Below, piece after piece: positions 47,318 to 54,041 of a stretch of DNA of 64,000 nt (its first letter is position 1; every line of letters begins with the position of its first letter). The DNA is taken from assembly GCF_000369505.1 (NCBI RefSeq), contig NZ_KB850055.1:682001-746000 (forward strand). Direction: 5' to 3'. Below the pieces are notes generated by a model that saw only the letters and a list, made by a program, of their open reading frames with translations, did not search any database and was not told the DNA's origin. Made by a program: the position numbers and the translations under genes. The DNA comes from Acinetobacter sp. NIPH 298 (GTDB taxonomy: Bacteria; Pseudomonadota; Gammaproteobacteria; Pseudomonadales; Moraxellaceae).

Positions 47318-48379
47318 ATGGCAATATTTCCAAGCCATTTGCGACAAGTCTGCGACAAAATGAAAATTCCAAAACCTCGTAAAAGGGGTGAAACGTACAC
47401 AATCACAGTTTCATATCAAAATAAAAGATATTACTGCACACGCGACACTGCAAAAGAGTGTGAGCAGTGGGCGGCACTAAAACTATTAGAATTAAAATCT
47501 CAGACTAGAATTGAGTCGGGTGAACTAAAGCCAAAATTTATATTTCGAGATCTAAATACAAAATACTATCAAGATGTAGGCCAACTCAATCCTTCAAAAT
47601 CATCCAGAGACTGGATCAAAGGGCAATATAAAACTTTTGAAATGAAGTTTGGTGCATTGGCTCAGAAATCTATATATGACATCACACCAAAAGATTTAAC
47701 AAATTGGCGCAATAAGCGATCTTCAGAAGTCAGTGCAAATACAGTGCTAAAGGAAATATCGCATTACAGTGCAATGTTTACATATGCTCAAAAAGAATTA
47801 TTTTTGCTTGATGATAATCCTTGGATGCAAATAACCAAGCCAAAAAAACCAAAGGCGCGTGATCGTCGTATACATCCATCAGAGATAGAATTGATATTGA
47901 AAGTGCTGGATTATGAAATGGGAACTATACCTGTATTATCACAGCACTATGTAGCTTGGGGGTTCTTGTTTGCTATTGAAACAGCAATGCGAAAAGGTGA
48001 GCTTGTTGCAATGCAAAAGAATGATATTCATGACGGTCATGTCCATATTCCAAAATCTAAAAACGGTGAAGCTCGTAACGTACCGCTGTCAGAAGAGGCG
48101 AAAGCGTTGTTGGAGTTGATCAAGCATGATGGTCGCAAAATTATTCCTCAGTCTGAAAATGCATTTCGTTTGATGTGGGAAAAAAGAAAGGCTGCTATAG
48201 GGCTGAATGATCTTCATTTCCACGACACAAGACATGAAGCGATTACACGTATGGTTCGGGTTAGAAAACTGCCAGTTGAGATTCTAGCGAAGATTACAGG
48301 GCATAAGAAAATCGATGTACTGGTCAACACTTATTACAATCCAAACGCTGATGACTTGGTTGAAGCTTTCAATAGATAA
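47318..48379 (+). CDS. int: tyrosine recombinase (prophage integrase)
   Basis: 353 residues; an ATG 14 codons downstream is an alternative start, neither having a strong ribosome site. An N-terminal arm-type DNA-binding region (KRYYCTRDTAKECEQWA) precedes a core-binding helical domain and the catalytic domain, where R225 (AMRKGELVAM), HDTRHEA and a final Tyr in VNTYYNP make up the active site. It integrates at the adjacent tRNA-Val 3' end. The gene reads away from the attachment site into the phage. Confidence 0.95.
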   Translation: MAIFPSHLRQVCDKMKIPKPRKRGETYTITVSYQNKRYYCTRDTAKECEQWAALKLLELKSQTRIESGELKPKFIFRDLNTKYYQDVGQLNPSKSSRDWIKGQYKTFEMKFGALAQKSIYDITPKDLTNWRNKRSSEVSANTVLKEISHYSAMFTYAQKELFLLDDNPWMQITKPKKPKARDRRIHPSEIELILKVLDYEMGTIPVLSQHYVAWGFLFAIETAMRKGELVAMQKNDIHDGHVHIPKSKNGEARNVPLSEEAKALLELIKHDGRKIIPQSENAFRLMWEKRKAAIGLNDLHFHDTRHEAITRMVRVRKLPVEILAKITGHKKIDVLVNTYYNPNADDLVEAFNR

Positions 48380-48385
48380 TAATAA

Positions 48386-48409
48386 GCCCGCATAAAGCGG
48401 GCATTTTTT
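48386..48409. terminator. terminator between integrase and leftward operon
   Basis: A 6-bp GC stem (GCCCGC / GCGGGC) with a five-base loop and six T residues rightward. Leftward the hairpin is followed by TTATTATT, so it may stop both convergent transcripts. Confidence 0.85.
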
Positions 48410-48689
48410 AATTTTTACGTTTAGGTCCACGTCGGAGTTTTGTGCTTTTTAAAATTGCATCTGCGGCATCTGGATCATAAAGACATTTGCCTGGTGTACC
48501 TTGATTAATGACTGCACATTTTGTACGAATCGTTTCATCTGACAAACTATACTTAGAAGCTAAATCAGCAGCAGTGACTAATTTTTTCTTTTCTAGCTTT
48601 AGTGCAGTTACGATCCCTCCAAAGATTGATTGGCCAAGGACCAATTGAGGTGCTGAATCGGATTCAATGGTGACAATAAATTCAGGCAT
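48408..48689 (-). CDS. small helix-turn-helix protein, possible excisionase
   Basis: 93 residues from ATG 48689, which overlaps the upstream gene's end by eight bases. The middle (VTAADLASKYSLSDETIRTKCAVINQG) looks like a helix-turn-helix, and the C-terminus is strongly basic (KSTKLRRGPKRKN). It is the last gene of the leftward early operon, next to the integrase gene, a usual place for a recombination directionality factor. Function inferred from position and composition only. Confidence 0.6.
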   Translation of the reverse strand: MPEFIVTIESDSAPQLVLGQSIFGGIVTALKLEKKKLVTAADLASKYSLSDETIRTKCAVINQGTPGKCLYDPDAADAILKSTKLRRGPKRKN

Positions 48690-48933
48690 CTTCAACTCCA
48701 GAATTTTGGTGAATTTCATCCAATATTTCTGCAAATAGCTTCATACCTTCACGTCGGAGTTTTGCATATTTTTCGGGTTTTGGATCATTGTAAACAAACT
48801 GTTCACCGTTCAGGGTGGGTACAGGTGGATTAAAGCCAGCATTAAGATAAGCCGTCATAATGTGGCCACCAAGTGAAGATTCGATTTTCTTTTTGATTTG
48901 AGGCTGTTCAAGCATTTCTGTATATGAAGTCAT
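48682..48933 (-). CDS. phage protein of unknown function
   Basis: 83 residues from ATG 48933, which has an excellent GAAGGAGGGA upstream. Acidic and helical, with LGGHIMTAYLNAGF and KPEKYAKLRREGMKLFAEI as recognisable stretches, but no family I can name. Overlaps the possible excisionase gene, so expression is coupled within the leftward operon. Confidence 0.65.
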   Translation of the reverse strand: MTSYTEMLEQPQIKKKIESSLGGHIMTAYLNAGFNPPVPTLNGEQFVYNDPKPEKYAKLRREGMKLFAEILDEIHQNSGVEDA

Positions 48934-48946
48934 ATGATTCCCTCCT

Positions 48947-49084
48947 TCATCGCCAGCAATAGCCGCATGAACGGCATTCAGCTTGTAAACCTGAACCTGA
49001 ATGACTACAACCAAATGAGATCTGAGAGCTGTAACACTTAGGGCATATGATGTTTGAACAAAGTTCGATGCTTATGATCTTCAT
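48947..49084 (-). CDS. 45-aa zinc-ribbon protein
   Basis: A short gene with ATG overlapping the stop of its upstream neighbour (ATGA). Its product has two Cys pairs, C14-PK-C17 and C37-RS-C40, plus C9, C26 and C43, a classical zinc-ribbon arrangement in 45 residues. The stop codon merges with the strong ribosome-binding site of the next gene, so it is part of the chain of coupled leftward genes. Such tiny ribbon proteins in phages often act as transcriptional or nuclease cofactors. Function unknown. Confidence 0.65.
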   Translation of the reverse strand: MKIISIELCSNIICPKCYSSQISFGCSHSGSGLQAECRSCGYCWR

Positions 49085-49455
49085 GCCTTTTCTCCCAAAA
49101 CAGTCACATCGCTTGGAAAACACAAGAAGGGTCTACCGTCCATTAATCGACCAAATAGTCGACCATCTTCAATACGGTCAATCACACCAAGTCCAATAAA
49201 TCTTTGACCAGAATGTTCAGTGCTGGATTCACTTATAAAGTCCACGTTCACATTTGAGCCAACTGTGAGCAAATAACCTGTTATTGTTGATGCAAGGAGA
49301 TGGCGGTAATGTTGTTCATGTCCTGATGGTGTAGATACAAGCATCTTTTTGCTTTTTTCTAAATGACTCAAAATTTGAGTCTTATTCGGTTTTCCATAAA
49401 TTTCAGGATGAGCAATATTACTTGCACCATCTTCATCAAGAATGTCGATAGTCAT
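49081..49455 (-). CDS. phage protein of unknown function
   Basis: 124 residues from ATG 49455, which overlaps the upstream stop (ATGA) and follows AAAAAGGGAG. The middle carries SKKMLVSTPSGHEQHYRHLLAS; the C-terminus is beta-rich with FIGLGVIDRIEDGRLFGRLMDGRPFLCFPSDVTVLG, which looks like a small barrel. No family recognised. Member of the leftward early operon. Confidence 0.65.
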   Translation of the reverse strand: MTIDILDEDGASNIAHPEIYGKPNKTQILSHLEKSKKMLVSTPSGHEQHYRHLLASTITGYLLTVGSNVNVDFISESSTEHSGQRFIGLGVIDRIEDGRLFGRLMDGRPFLCFPSDVTVLGEKA

Positions 49456-50159
49456 GCAATAGCTCCCTTTTTCTTTCTTGCTTTCATTTGCGTTTTGTTT
49501 GCACAAATGCGGCATTTATACAGATATTTTGAAATTGTGTTTTCAGTGCGAGCGATCAAGAACTGGCTTTCACCATGTGTTTTGCATACACCCAAGAATT
49601 TATTATTTCCAGCCGAGATCGCCACATTCATTAGCTCTCGATTTAAAACGTGACGCTTATAATTTGATAAATTATTTTCGTTGTAATCTTCTAAGCATTT
49701 TTCACAACGATAGCGACCATTTTTTTGCTTTTTGAAAGTTGAATATGTATGACGAATACATAGCGCTTCAAATGCTATTAGTTCGTTTTCACGTGCATTT
49801 TTAAAGGCCACACAATTGTGCATATAAATCATTGAGCGTTCAGTAAATACAACCAGTTTTTTAAACCGTTTTTGCTTCGCAATTTTAGGTTTATGCCCAC
49901 GTGGTTTAACAGTTTTAGACTTGGTTGACTTCAGTTTTTTTGATTTAACTGGTTTATGTCGAGTAACACGTTCAACGTTATATTTTTCAATATCAAGCTG
50001 CTGAACAGGTTTTTTACTCATTGGGATGTTGCCATCTTTATAATGAGTAAATCCAAAAGGCAATTTAGTAATTTTATTGCTTTTGTCTTTAAGCCATTTT
50101 TCTACTTCAGCATTTAAATCAGGCTTATTTTGCGTACTAGCAGGATCATAGAATTGCAT
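49452..50159 (-). CDS. Cys-rich basic phage protein, HNH-like or zinc-ribbon
   Basis: 235 residues from ATG 50159 with GGAGA upstream. The first half is very basic (KSKKLKSTKSKTVKPRGHKPK). The second half has Cys pairs RYRCEKCLEDY, FLGVCKTHGESQF and YKCRICANKTQ, resembling the zinc-binding part of HNH endonucleases, with H in YKRHVLNREL, but the catalytic His-Asn pattern is unclear. Probably nucleic-acid-binding. It sits mid-operon, overlapping genes on both sides. Confidence 0.65.
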   Translation of the reverse strand: MQFYDPASTQNKPDLNAEVEKWLKDKSNKITKLPFGFTHYKDGNIPMSKKPVQQLDIEKYNVERVTRHKPVKSKKLKSTKSKTVKPRGHKPKIAKQKRFKKLVVFTERSMIYMHNCVAFKNARENELIAFEALCIRHTYSTFKKQKNGRYRCEKCLEDYNENNLSNYKRHVLNRELMNVAISAGNNKFLGVCKTHGESQFLIARTENTISKYLYKCRICANKTQMKARKKKGAIA

Positions 50160-50247
50160 AGCTATTCTCCATAAACCAAGTCGCTGCATAACCCAAAGCA
50201 AGGATTGCTGAAGCAAGTAAGCCGAGGAAAAATTCAGTTTTTGTCAT
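50146..50247 (-). CDS. 33-aa single-helix membrane protein
   Basis: Starts at an ATG preceded by GGGAGAGTAAGG and encodes a short chain whose core FFLGLLASAILALGYAATWF is hydrophobic enough for one membrane helix. It overlaps the next gene's start by 14 bases. Very small, so identification rests on ribosome site, coupling and hydrophobicity. Small phage membrane proteins of the early region are sometimes superinfection or lysogeny modulators; nothing more can be said. Confidence 0.45.
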   Translation of the reverse strand: MTKTEFFLGLLASAILALGYAATWFMENSYAIL

Positions 50248-50249
50248 CC

Positions 50250-50438
50250 TTACTCTCCCAACTTACGAACAAATACCGCTTGTTCGTTGGCATTTTGGAA
50301 TTGAACTTGATATGCGATAACACGTTCAGGATCTTGTTCAAGTGATTGAGAACAGCTTTTTAAGCTAGAAAAAGTTGCAAATGATATTGCGAGAAACATC
50401 AATGCATAGACTGATGTTAAGTGGATGGCTGATTTCAT
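50250..50438 (-). CDS. small membrane-anchored phage protein
   Basis: 62 residues. The N-terminal stretch (IHLTSVYALMFLAISFATF) is a membrane helix or uncleaved signal, followed by a polar tail with a Cys (KSCSQSLEQDPERVIAYQ). A lipoprotein is unlikely, as no lipobox precedes the Cys. It lies between the 101-aa and 33-aa genes in the leftward operon, with small gaps. Function unknown. Confidence 0.6.
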   Translation of the reverse strand: MKSAIHLTSVYALMFLAISFATFSSLKSCSQSLEQDPERVIAYQVQFQNANEQAVFVRKLGE

Positions 50439-50440
50439 GA

Positions 50441-50746
50441 TTAAGCCTCCACCAGTTGATTTTTATGCGCTGCATGAAGTTTACCTACCCATTGGACTTT
50501 TTCATTCAGGTCGATAACTTCAAGGTTATAGGCAGAGTCAATAAATGCATTTGCAGAAGCAACAGCAGCAATAAATTCTGGATATGTATGAGCACTTGAG
50601 ACGTTAGATATTGAGCACTCAATCTGATCAATTGAGCGGGTGCGATAGAAATCAAAATCTCGCTGTGGTTGTGCAAAATCTTTTGCAAAGAGGCGACCAA
50701 CAACAATGCCGTCAAAATGGTCGAGTAGAGGGTTACGTGTTTGCAT
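50441..50746 (-). CDS. first gene of the leftward early operon, unknown function
   Basis: 101 residues, soluble, with no motif I recognise. Contains PQRDFDFYRTRSIDQIECSI and a helical C-terminal half (EFIAAVASANAFIDSAYNLE). Its start lies ten bases from the left operator cluster, so it is the first gene expressed when CI repression is lifted, the lambda-pL position. Candidates by position are antirepressor or recombination functions, but the sequence does not decide. Confidence 0.6.
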   Translation of the reverse strand: MQTRNPLLDHFDGIVVGRLFAKDFAQPQRDFDFYRTRSIDQIECSISNVSSAHTYPEFIAAVASANAFIDSAYNLEVIDLNEKVQWVGKLHAAHKNQLVEA

Positions 50747-50755
50747 GTTTAAGAC

Positions 50756-50831
50756 CTAACTTAGATTAGTTAGTTAATAAGCTAATCTAAGTTAGTTTTA
50801 AGGTCAATAAAAAATTAACTAAAAGTTAGTT
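50756..50831. promoter_or_regulatory. left operator cluster of the prophage
   Basis: CTAACTTAGATTAG at 50756-50769 and its exact inverse CTAATCTAAGTTAG at 50782-50795, plus AACTAAAAGTTAGTT near 50817-50831. They share the CTAACTTA/TAAGTTAG half-sites with the operators right of the repressor gene. The cluster lies between the cI 3' end and the leftward operon, as lambda OL does. TTGACC on the minus strand within it could be the -35 of the leftward promoter. Confidence 0.75.
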
Positions 50832-50850
50832 TATTTTTTTATTTTAATTT

Positions 50851-51501
50851 TTATAAGAATTTTCGACTGGTTTCAAATTTCCCTACATATTTACCTTTAT
50901 AAATACAATTTTCATTTAACTGTATGATATTAGGTTGGTAATTTTTATTTAGAGCTTGTAGGTACATTCTATTGTTATCTTTGACGAGTGCTTTGAATGT
51001 CGCATCACCGTCACACTGTACCACCACCATTTCACCAGTTTGAACATAATCAATAATGATATCTGGATCAACGCAAATATAGTCACCATCATTAAATTCA
51101 GGGTAATTACTAGTACCTTTAACAATCATATAAAAGCTATTTTTACCTGCATTCGGTGGCGCTGGTAGCCATTGATTTACATCAAATTTACTAATGCTCT
51201 GAACATTCGTCCAATTTCCTGCTTGAACGTGTGTAAGTACGGGTAGCAGTCTGGTAATTGGTCTAAAATCTTCCACACTATTTTCTACTTCATACTTACC
51301 ATAAAGCAAAAAATTACTAGTTGTTTCAAGCACACTTGCTATTTCCAAAATATTTTCAAGTTTTGGGGTATTAGAATCATTTTCCCATTTCAAAACAGAT
51401 ACATCGGAAACACCAAGTAATTTTCCGAGCTGTTTTTGAGTCAGTTTTTTCTCTTTTCTTAAGTGTTTGATACGTTTTCCGATTGTGTCTAACGTTTCCA
51501 T
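50851..51501 (-). CDS. CI-type repressor (XRE helix-turn-helix plus S24 peptidase)
   Basis: 216 residues. The N-terminal helix-turn-helix covers about residues 8-62 (TQKQLGKLLGVSDVSVLKWE). The C-terminal LexA-like S24 domain has a probable Ala-Gly cleavage site in VQAGNW, the nucleophile Ser in VKGTSNYPEF and the catalytic Lys in DATFKALVK. It would keep the prophage silent and cut itself when RecA is activated. The motif around Ser reads TSN rather than DSM. Operators lie at both ends of the gene, and GAAGG precedes the ATG. Confidence 0.92.
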   Translation of the reverse strand: METLDTIGKRIKHLRKEKKLTQKQLGKLLGVSDVSVLKWENDSNTPKLENILEIASVLETTSNFLLYGKYEVENSVEDFRPITRLLPVLTHVQAGNWTNVQSISKFDVNQWLPAPPNAGKNSFYMIVKGTSNYPEFNDGDYICVDPDIIIDYVQTGEMVVVQCDGDATFKALVKDNNRMYLQALNKNYQPNIIQLNENCIYKGKYVGKFETSRKFL

Positions 51502-51520
51502 AACTAAAGCCTTCTTTAAT

Positions 51521-51587
51521 AACTAACTTATGTTAGCTCTTGACTAACTAACTTTAATCACATTTAATGAACTAACTTGAGTTAGTT
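51521..51587. promoter_or_regulatory. right operators and rightward early promoter
   Basis: AACTAACTTATGTTAGCT at 51521-51538 and AACTAACTTGAGTTAGTT at 51570-51587 (symmetric except for the central two bases), with a half-site ACTAACTAACTTT between them. Between the operators stand TTGACT (51540-51545), a 17-bp spacer and TTTAAT (51563-51568), a good sigma70 promoter directed at the Cro-like gene. CI bound at either operator would cover the -35 or the start site. Confidence 0.8.
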
Positions 51588-51601
51588 TTTGGAGATGATT
51601 A

Positions 51602-51808
51602 ATGACCCGTGATGAAGCTTGCAAACTATTGGAATGCTCATATAAAGGTCTTGCAGATTACTTATTGCTTACTACGGCTGCCATAGCGCGCTGGGGTGAT
51701 CGCGAAATACCTTATGACCGTGAATATGAAATTAAAGAACTTGCTGCTGGTCGTACTCCCAAACGTATTCGTGAAGCTAAGCAAAAGTTAACGCAAACAA
51801 ATATTTAA
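51602..51808 (+). CDS. Cro-like repressor
   Basis: 68 residues, the size of Cro proteins. It begins MTRDEACKLLECSYKGLADYL and continues with TTAAIARWGDREIPYDREYEI, a helix-turn-helix pattern with the recognition helix near ITAAAIARW in related Cro proteins. It is the first gene right of the CI operators, GGAGATG precedes it, and it is transcribed away from cI: the classical cro position. Confidence 0.8.
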   Translation: MTRDEACKLLECSYKGLADYLLLTTAAIARWGDREIPYDREYEIKELAAGRTPKRIREAKQKLTQTNI

Positions 51809-51837
51809 AAATATGAATAAATTGGAGATTTTTAAAC

Positions 51838-52341
51838 ATGATTCTCTCTCTTAATGAACGTCGTGAAAAAACGGTTATGTCTTTAGAAATGGCTTTAAAA
51901 GCTGCTGTATATCGCCCAAATGATGATTGTTTGATGGCGCATATCTCAGAAAAGAATGGTTTTAATATCAATACTTTTCGTAGTTCTTTGAATCCGACCA
52001 CACCGACACATAAAGCGAATATTTATCATCTTGAGGCTGTTCTTAGCGAAACCAAAGACCCTCGTATCATGGACAGCATTTGTGCAATTCATGGAAATGC
52101 TGCTTGGTTTGATTTGCCAAATGTTGAAGTGCTATCCAGTGCTGATTTTATTTTTAAAGTTGGAAAATTGGCGCATGAGAATGGCGACCTGGTGCAATCG
52201 ATCGTTGCAGCAATTAAAGATAACGTCATTACGGCTGATGAATTAGCGGTTATTCGCAAAGAGTCTTATGACTTGATTCGGATCGCAGCAACTTTGCTTG
52301 CAATGGCTGAATTACATCATGCAGGGGGTGGACGTGAATGA
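51838..52341 (+). CDS. phage regulatory protein, CII family
   Basis: 167 residues from ATG 51838 (an in-frame ATG at 51874 is possible). The DCLMAHISEKNGFNINTFRSSLNP region and IYHLEAVLSETKDPRIMDSICAIHG match phage regulatory CII proteins such as those of P2-like and related phages (family PF06892 as I recall). It probably influences lysogeny. Its stop overlaps the ATG of the overprinted frame (ATGA) and follows the methyltransferase GTG by a few bases. Confidence 0.75.
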   Translation: MILSLNERREKTVMSLEMALKAAVYRPNDDCLMAHISEKNGFNINTFRSSLNPTTPTHKANIYHLEAVLSETKDPRIMDSICAIHGNAAWFDLPNVEVLSSADFIFKVGKLAHENGDLVQSIVAAIKDNVITADELAVIRKESYDLIRIAATLLAMAELHHAGGGRE

Positions 52342-53137
52342 GTTGGCTCTTTTCGCAGGCGCTGGTGGCGGAATACTCGGATCGCATCTCATGGGATTGC
52401 GAACAATCTGCGCAGTTGAACGTGATGCCTACGCAGCACAAGTTTTGGCGCAACGACAAAATGATGGAATTCTCCCGGCTTTCCCAATTTGGTCTGACAT
52501 TACAACTTTTGACGGAAAACCATGGGCAGGAATTGTTGATGTTGTATCTGGCGGATTTCCATGCCAAGACATTTCATCTGCAGGAAAGGGTACAGGGATC
52601 GATGGAGAACGTTCAGGACTTTGGTCAGAAATGGCACGAATTATCGGTGAAGTTCGACCTAGAGAAGTGTGGGTGGAAAACTCACCAATGCTTGTTTCCA
52701 GAGGACTTACCCGAGTCATCAGTGACCTTGCCCAAATGGGGTATGACGCGCACTGGACACGTTTTTCAGCATCTAACTTTGGAGCGCCCCATATCCGTGA
52801 CAGAGTCTGGATTGTGGGCTACACCAGTAGCGAGCGATTGGAAAAGGAATGGTTATCCTGGGGACTTGATGCGAAAAAGCCCGACTTTGGGGGCGATGGT
52901 TCATATATATCCAACTCCAAAAGCGAGCGATGGGAACAAGCGAGGGAAGGTAAGTTCTCATCATCAGAACGGATTAGCGGGAGCGGTAAAGAGCGGTCAA
53001 GATGGTGGGGTATTGAACCCAGATTGGGTCGAGTGGCTAATGGGGTGGCCTATAGGGTGGACAGACTTAAAGCCATTGGAAATGGACAAGTTCCAATCGT
53101 GGCTAAAAGCGCATTTGAATTTTTGAGAGGTAATTAG
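52334..53137 (+). CDS. DNA (cytosine-5) methyltransferase
   Basis: 267 residues from GTG 52334, with AGGGGGTG four bases upstream. Methyltransferase motif I is ALFAGAGGG, motif IV with the catalytic Cys is GGFPCQDISSAG, motif VI is ENSPM, motif VIII region RFSASNFGAPHIRDRVWI, and motifs IX-X are RVDRLKAIGNGQVP. The target-recognition region between them is short. It would protect phage DNA from host restriction. Nearly the whole gene is also open in the +1 frame, which encodes a conserved-looking second protein (see the next entry). Confidence 0.92.
   Translation: MNELALFAGAGGGILGSHLMGLRTICAVERDAYAAQVLAQRQNDGILPAFPIWSDITTFDGKPWAGIVDVVSGGFPCQDISSAGKGTGIDGERSGLWSEMARIIGEVRPREVWVENSPMLVSRGLTRVISDLAQMGYDAHWTRFSASNFGAPHIRDRVWIVGYTSSERLEKEWLSWGLDAKKPDFGGDGSYISNSKSERWEQAREGKFSSSERISGSGKERSRWWGIEPRLGRVANGVAYRVDRLKAIGNGQVPIVAKSAFEFLRGN
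52338..53126 (+). CDS. overprinted ORF inside the methyltransferase gene
   Basis: 262 codons in the +1 frame relative to the methyltransferase. Its ATG (52338) forms an ATGA overlap with the CII-like gene's stop and lies at a usable distance from the same AGGGGGTG. The protein starts MSWLFSQALVAEYSDR and ends with LNPDWVEWLMGWPIGWTDL, a motif I know from phage proteins annotated near methyltransferases. The same bases encode the methyltransferase motif X in the other frame. Whether it is translated is not shown. Chance persistence because of methyltransferase conservation is the alternative. Confidence 0.5.
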   Translation: MSWLFSQALVAEYSDRISWDCEQSAQLNVMPTQHKFWRNDKMMEFSRLSQFGLTLQLLTENHGQELLMLYLADFHAKTFHLQERVQGSMENVQDFGQKWHELSVKFDLEKCGWKTHQCLFPEDLPESSVTLPKWGMTRTGHVFQHLTLERPISVTESGLWATPVASDWKRNGYPGDLMRKSPTLGAMVHIYPTPKASDGNKRGKVSSHHQNGLAGAVKSGQDGGVLNPDWVEWLMGWPIGWTDLKPLEMDKFQSWLKAHLNF

Positions 53138-53138
53138 C

Positions 53139-54041
53139 ATGGCTCTAACATTTCCTCAAGTACGTGATGCAGCGCTTGGTCGTTGGAAAGATATGATATT
53201 TCCTGCATTTGCCATCACCGTGCCAGTCCATAAAAACAAACATGGACCATGTCCGATTTGTGGTGGTACAGATCGGTTTCGTTGTGATGATAAGCAAAGC
53301 AAAGGGACTTGGATTTGTAACCAATGCGGTGCGGGTGATGGCTTTGAATTGATCGTCAAAGCTCGTGGATATTCGCATGCAGAAGTTTTAAAAGAAGTTG
53401 GCTCTATTGTTGGTTTATCGGCTGATAGCAATGTAACCGATGCAGATCGGGAGAAATGGCGTGAACGTGAGGAAAAAATGCGTTTGCAGGCTGAAGCTGA
53501 TGAGCGCAAGGCACAAGAAGCTGCTGCAAAACGTGCAGATCGGCTTTGGAAAAGTAAACCTATTGACCGTGATTGTCCTTATTTAGAACGAAAACAAGTG
53601 GAAAACCATGGTTGTAAGATCAATGGAAAGGGCAATCTACTTGTACCGCTATTTGATATAGACGGCAAAATTTGGAATATGCAGGAAATCCACGCTGATG
53701 GATTTAAGCCATATCTCAATGGTGGTCGTGTTAATGAATGCTTTTACGTCATTGGTGAAATCTTAGCTGCAAATCAAATCGTATGTATTGCTGAAGGTTA
53801 TGCAACTGGGGCAACCATTTATGAGGCGACTGGCCATACAACTGTAATCGCATTTCAATCAGGCAATATCGACAAAGTCGGCATTGCTATTCGTTCCAAA
53901 TATCCAAATCTACAACTTGTTTATTGTGCTGACGATGACAGTGCCACTTTAGATGCAGGCATAAAAGCTGCGAATAAAGCTGTGGCTGCCACTGGCGGTA
54001 TCATTGTATTACCCGATTTCAAAACGGTGGAGACGATATGA
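53139..54041 (+). CDS. zinc-finger Toprim primase
   Basis: 300 residues. An N-terminal zinc ribbon has CPICGGTDRFRC and WICNQCGAGDGFELI, the arrangement of the phage P4 alpha/gp4-type primase zinc domain. A charged coiled linker (ADREKWREREEKMRLQAEADERKAQEAA) follows, and a Toprim domain holds ICIAEGYATGATIYEATGH, with Glu and later DDD (VYCADDDSATLDAG) as metal ligands. It makes RNA primers on the phage origin and is followed by the SF3 helicase gene with an ATGA overlap. Confidence 0.92.
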   Translation: MALTFPQVRDAALGRWKDMIFPAFAITVPVHKNKHGPCPICGGTDRFRCDDKQSKGTWICNQCGAGDGFELIVKARGYSHAEVLKEVGSIVGLSADSNVTDADREKWREREEKMRLQAEADERKAQEAAAKRADRLWKSKPIDRDCPYLERKQVENHGCKINGKGNLLVPLFDIDGKIWNMQEIHADGFKPYLNGGRVNECFYVIGEILAANQIVCIAEGYATGATIYEATGHTTVIAFQSGNIDKVGIAIRSKYPNLQLVYCADDDSATLDAGIKAANKAVAATGGIIVLPDFKTVETI

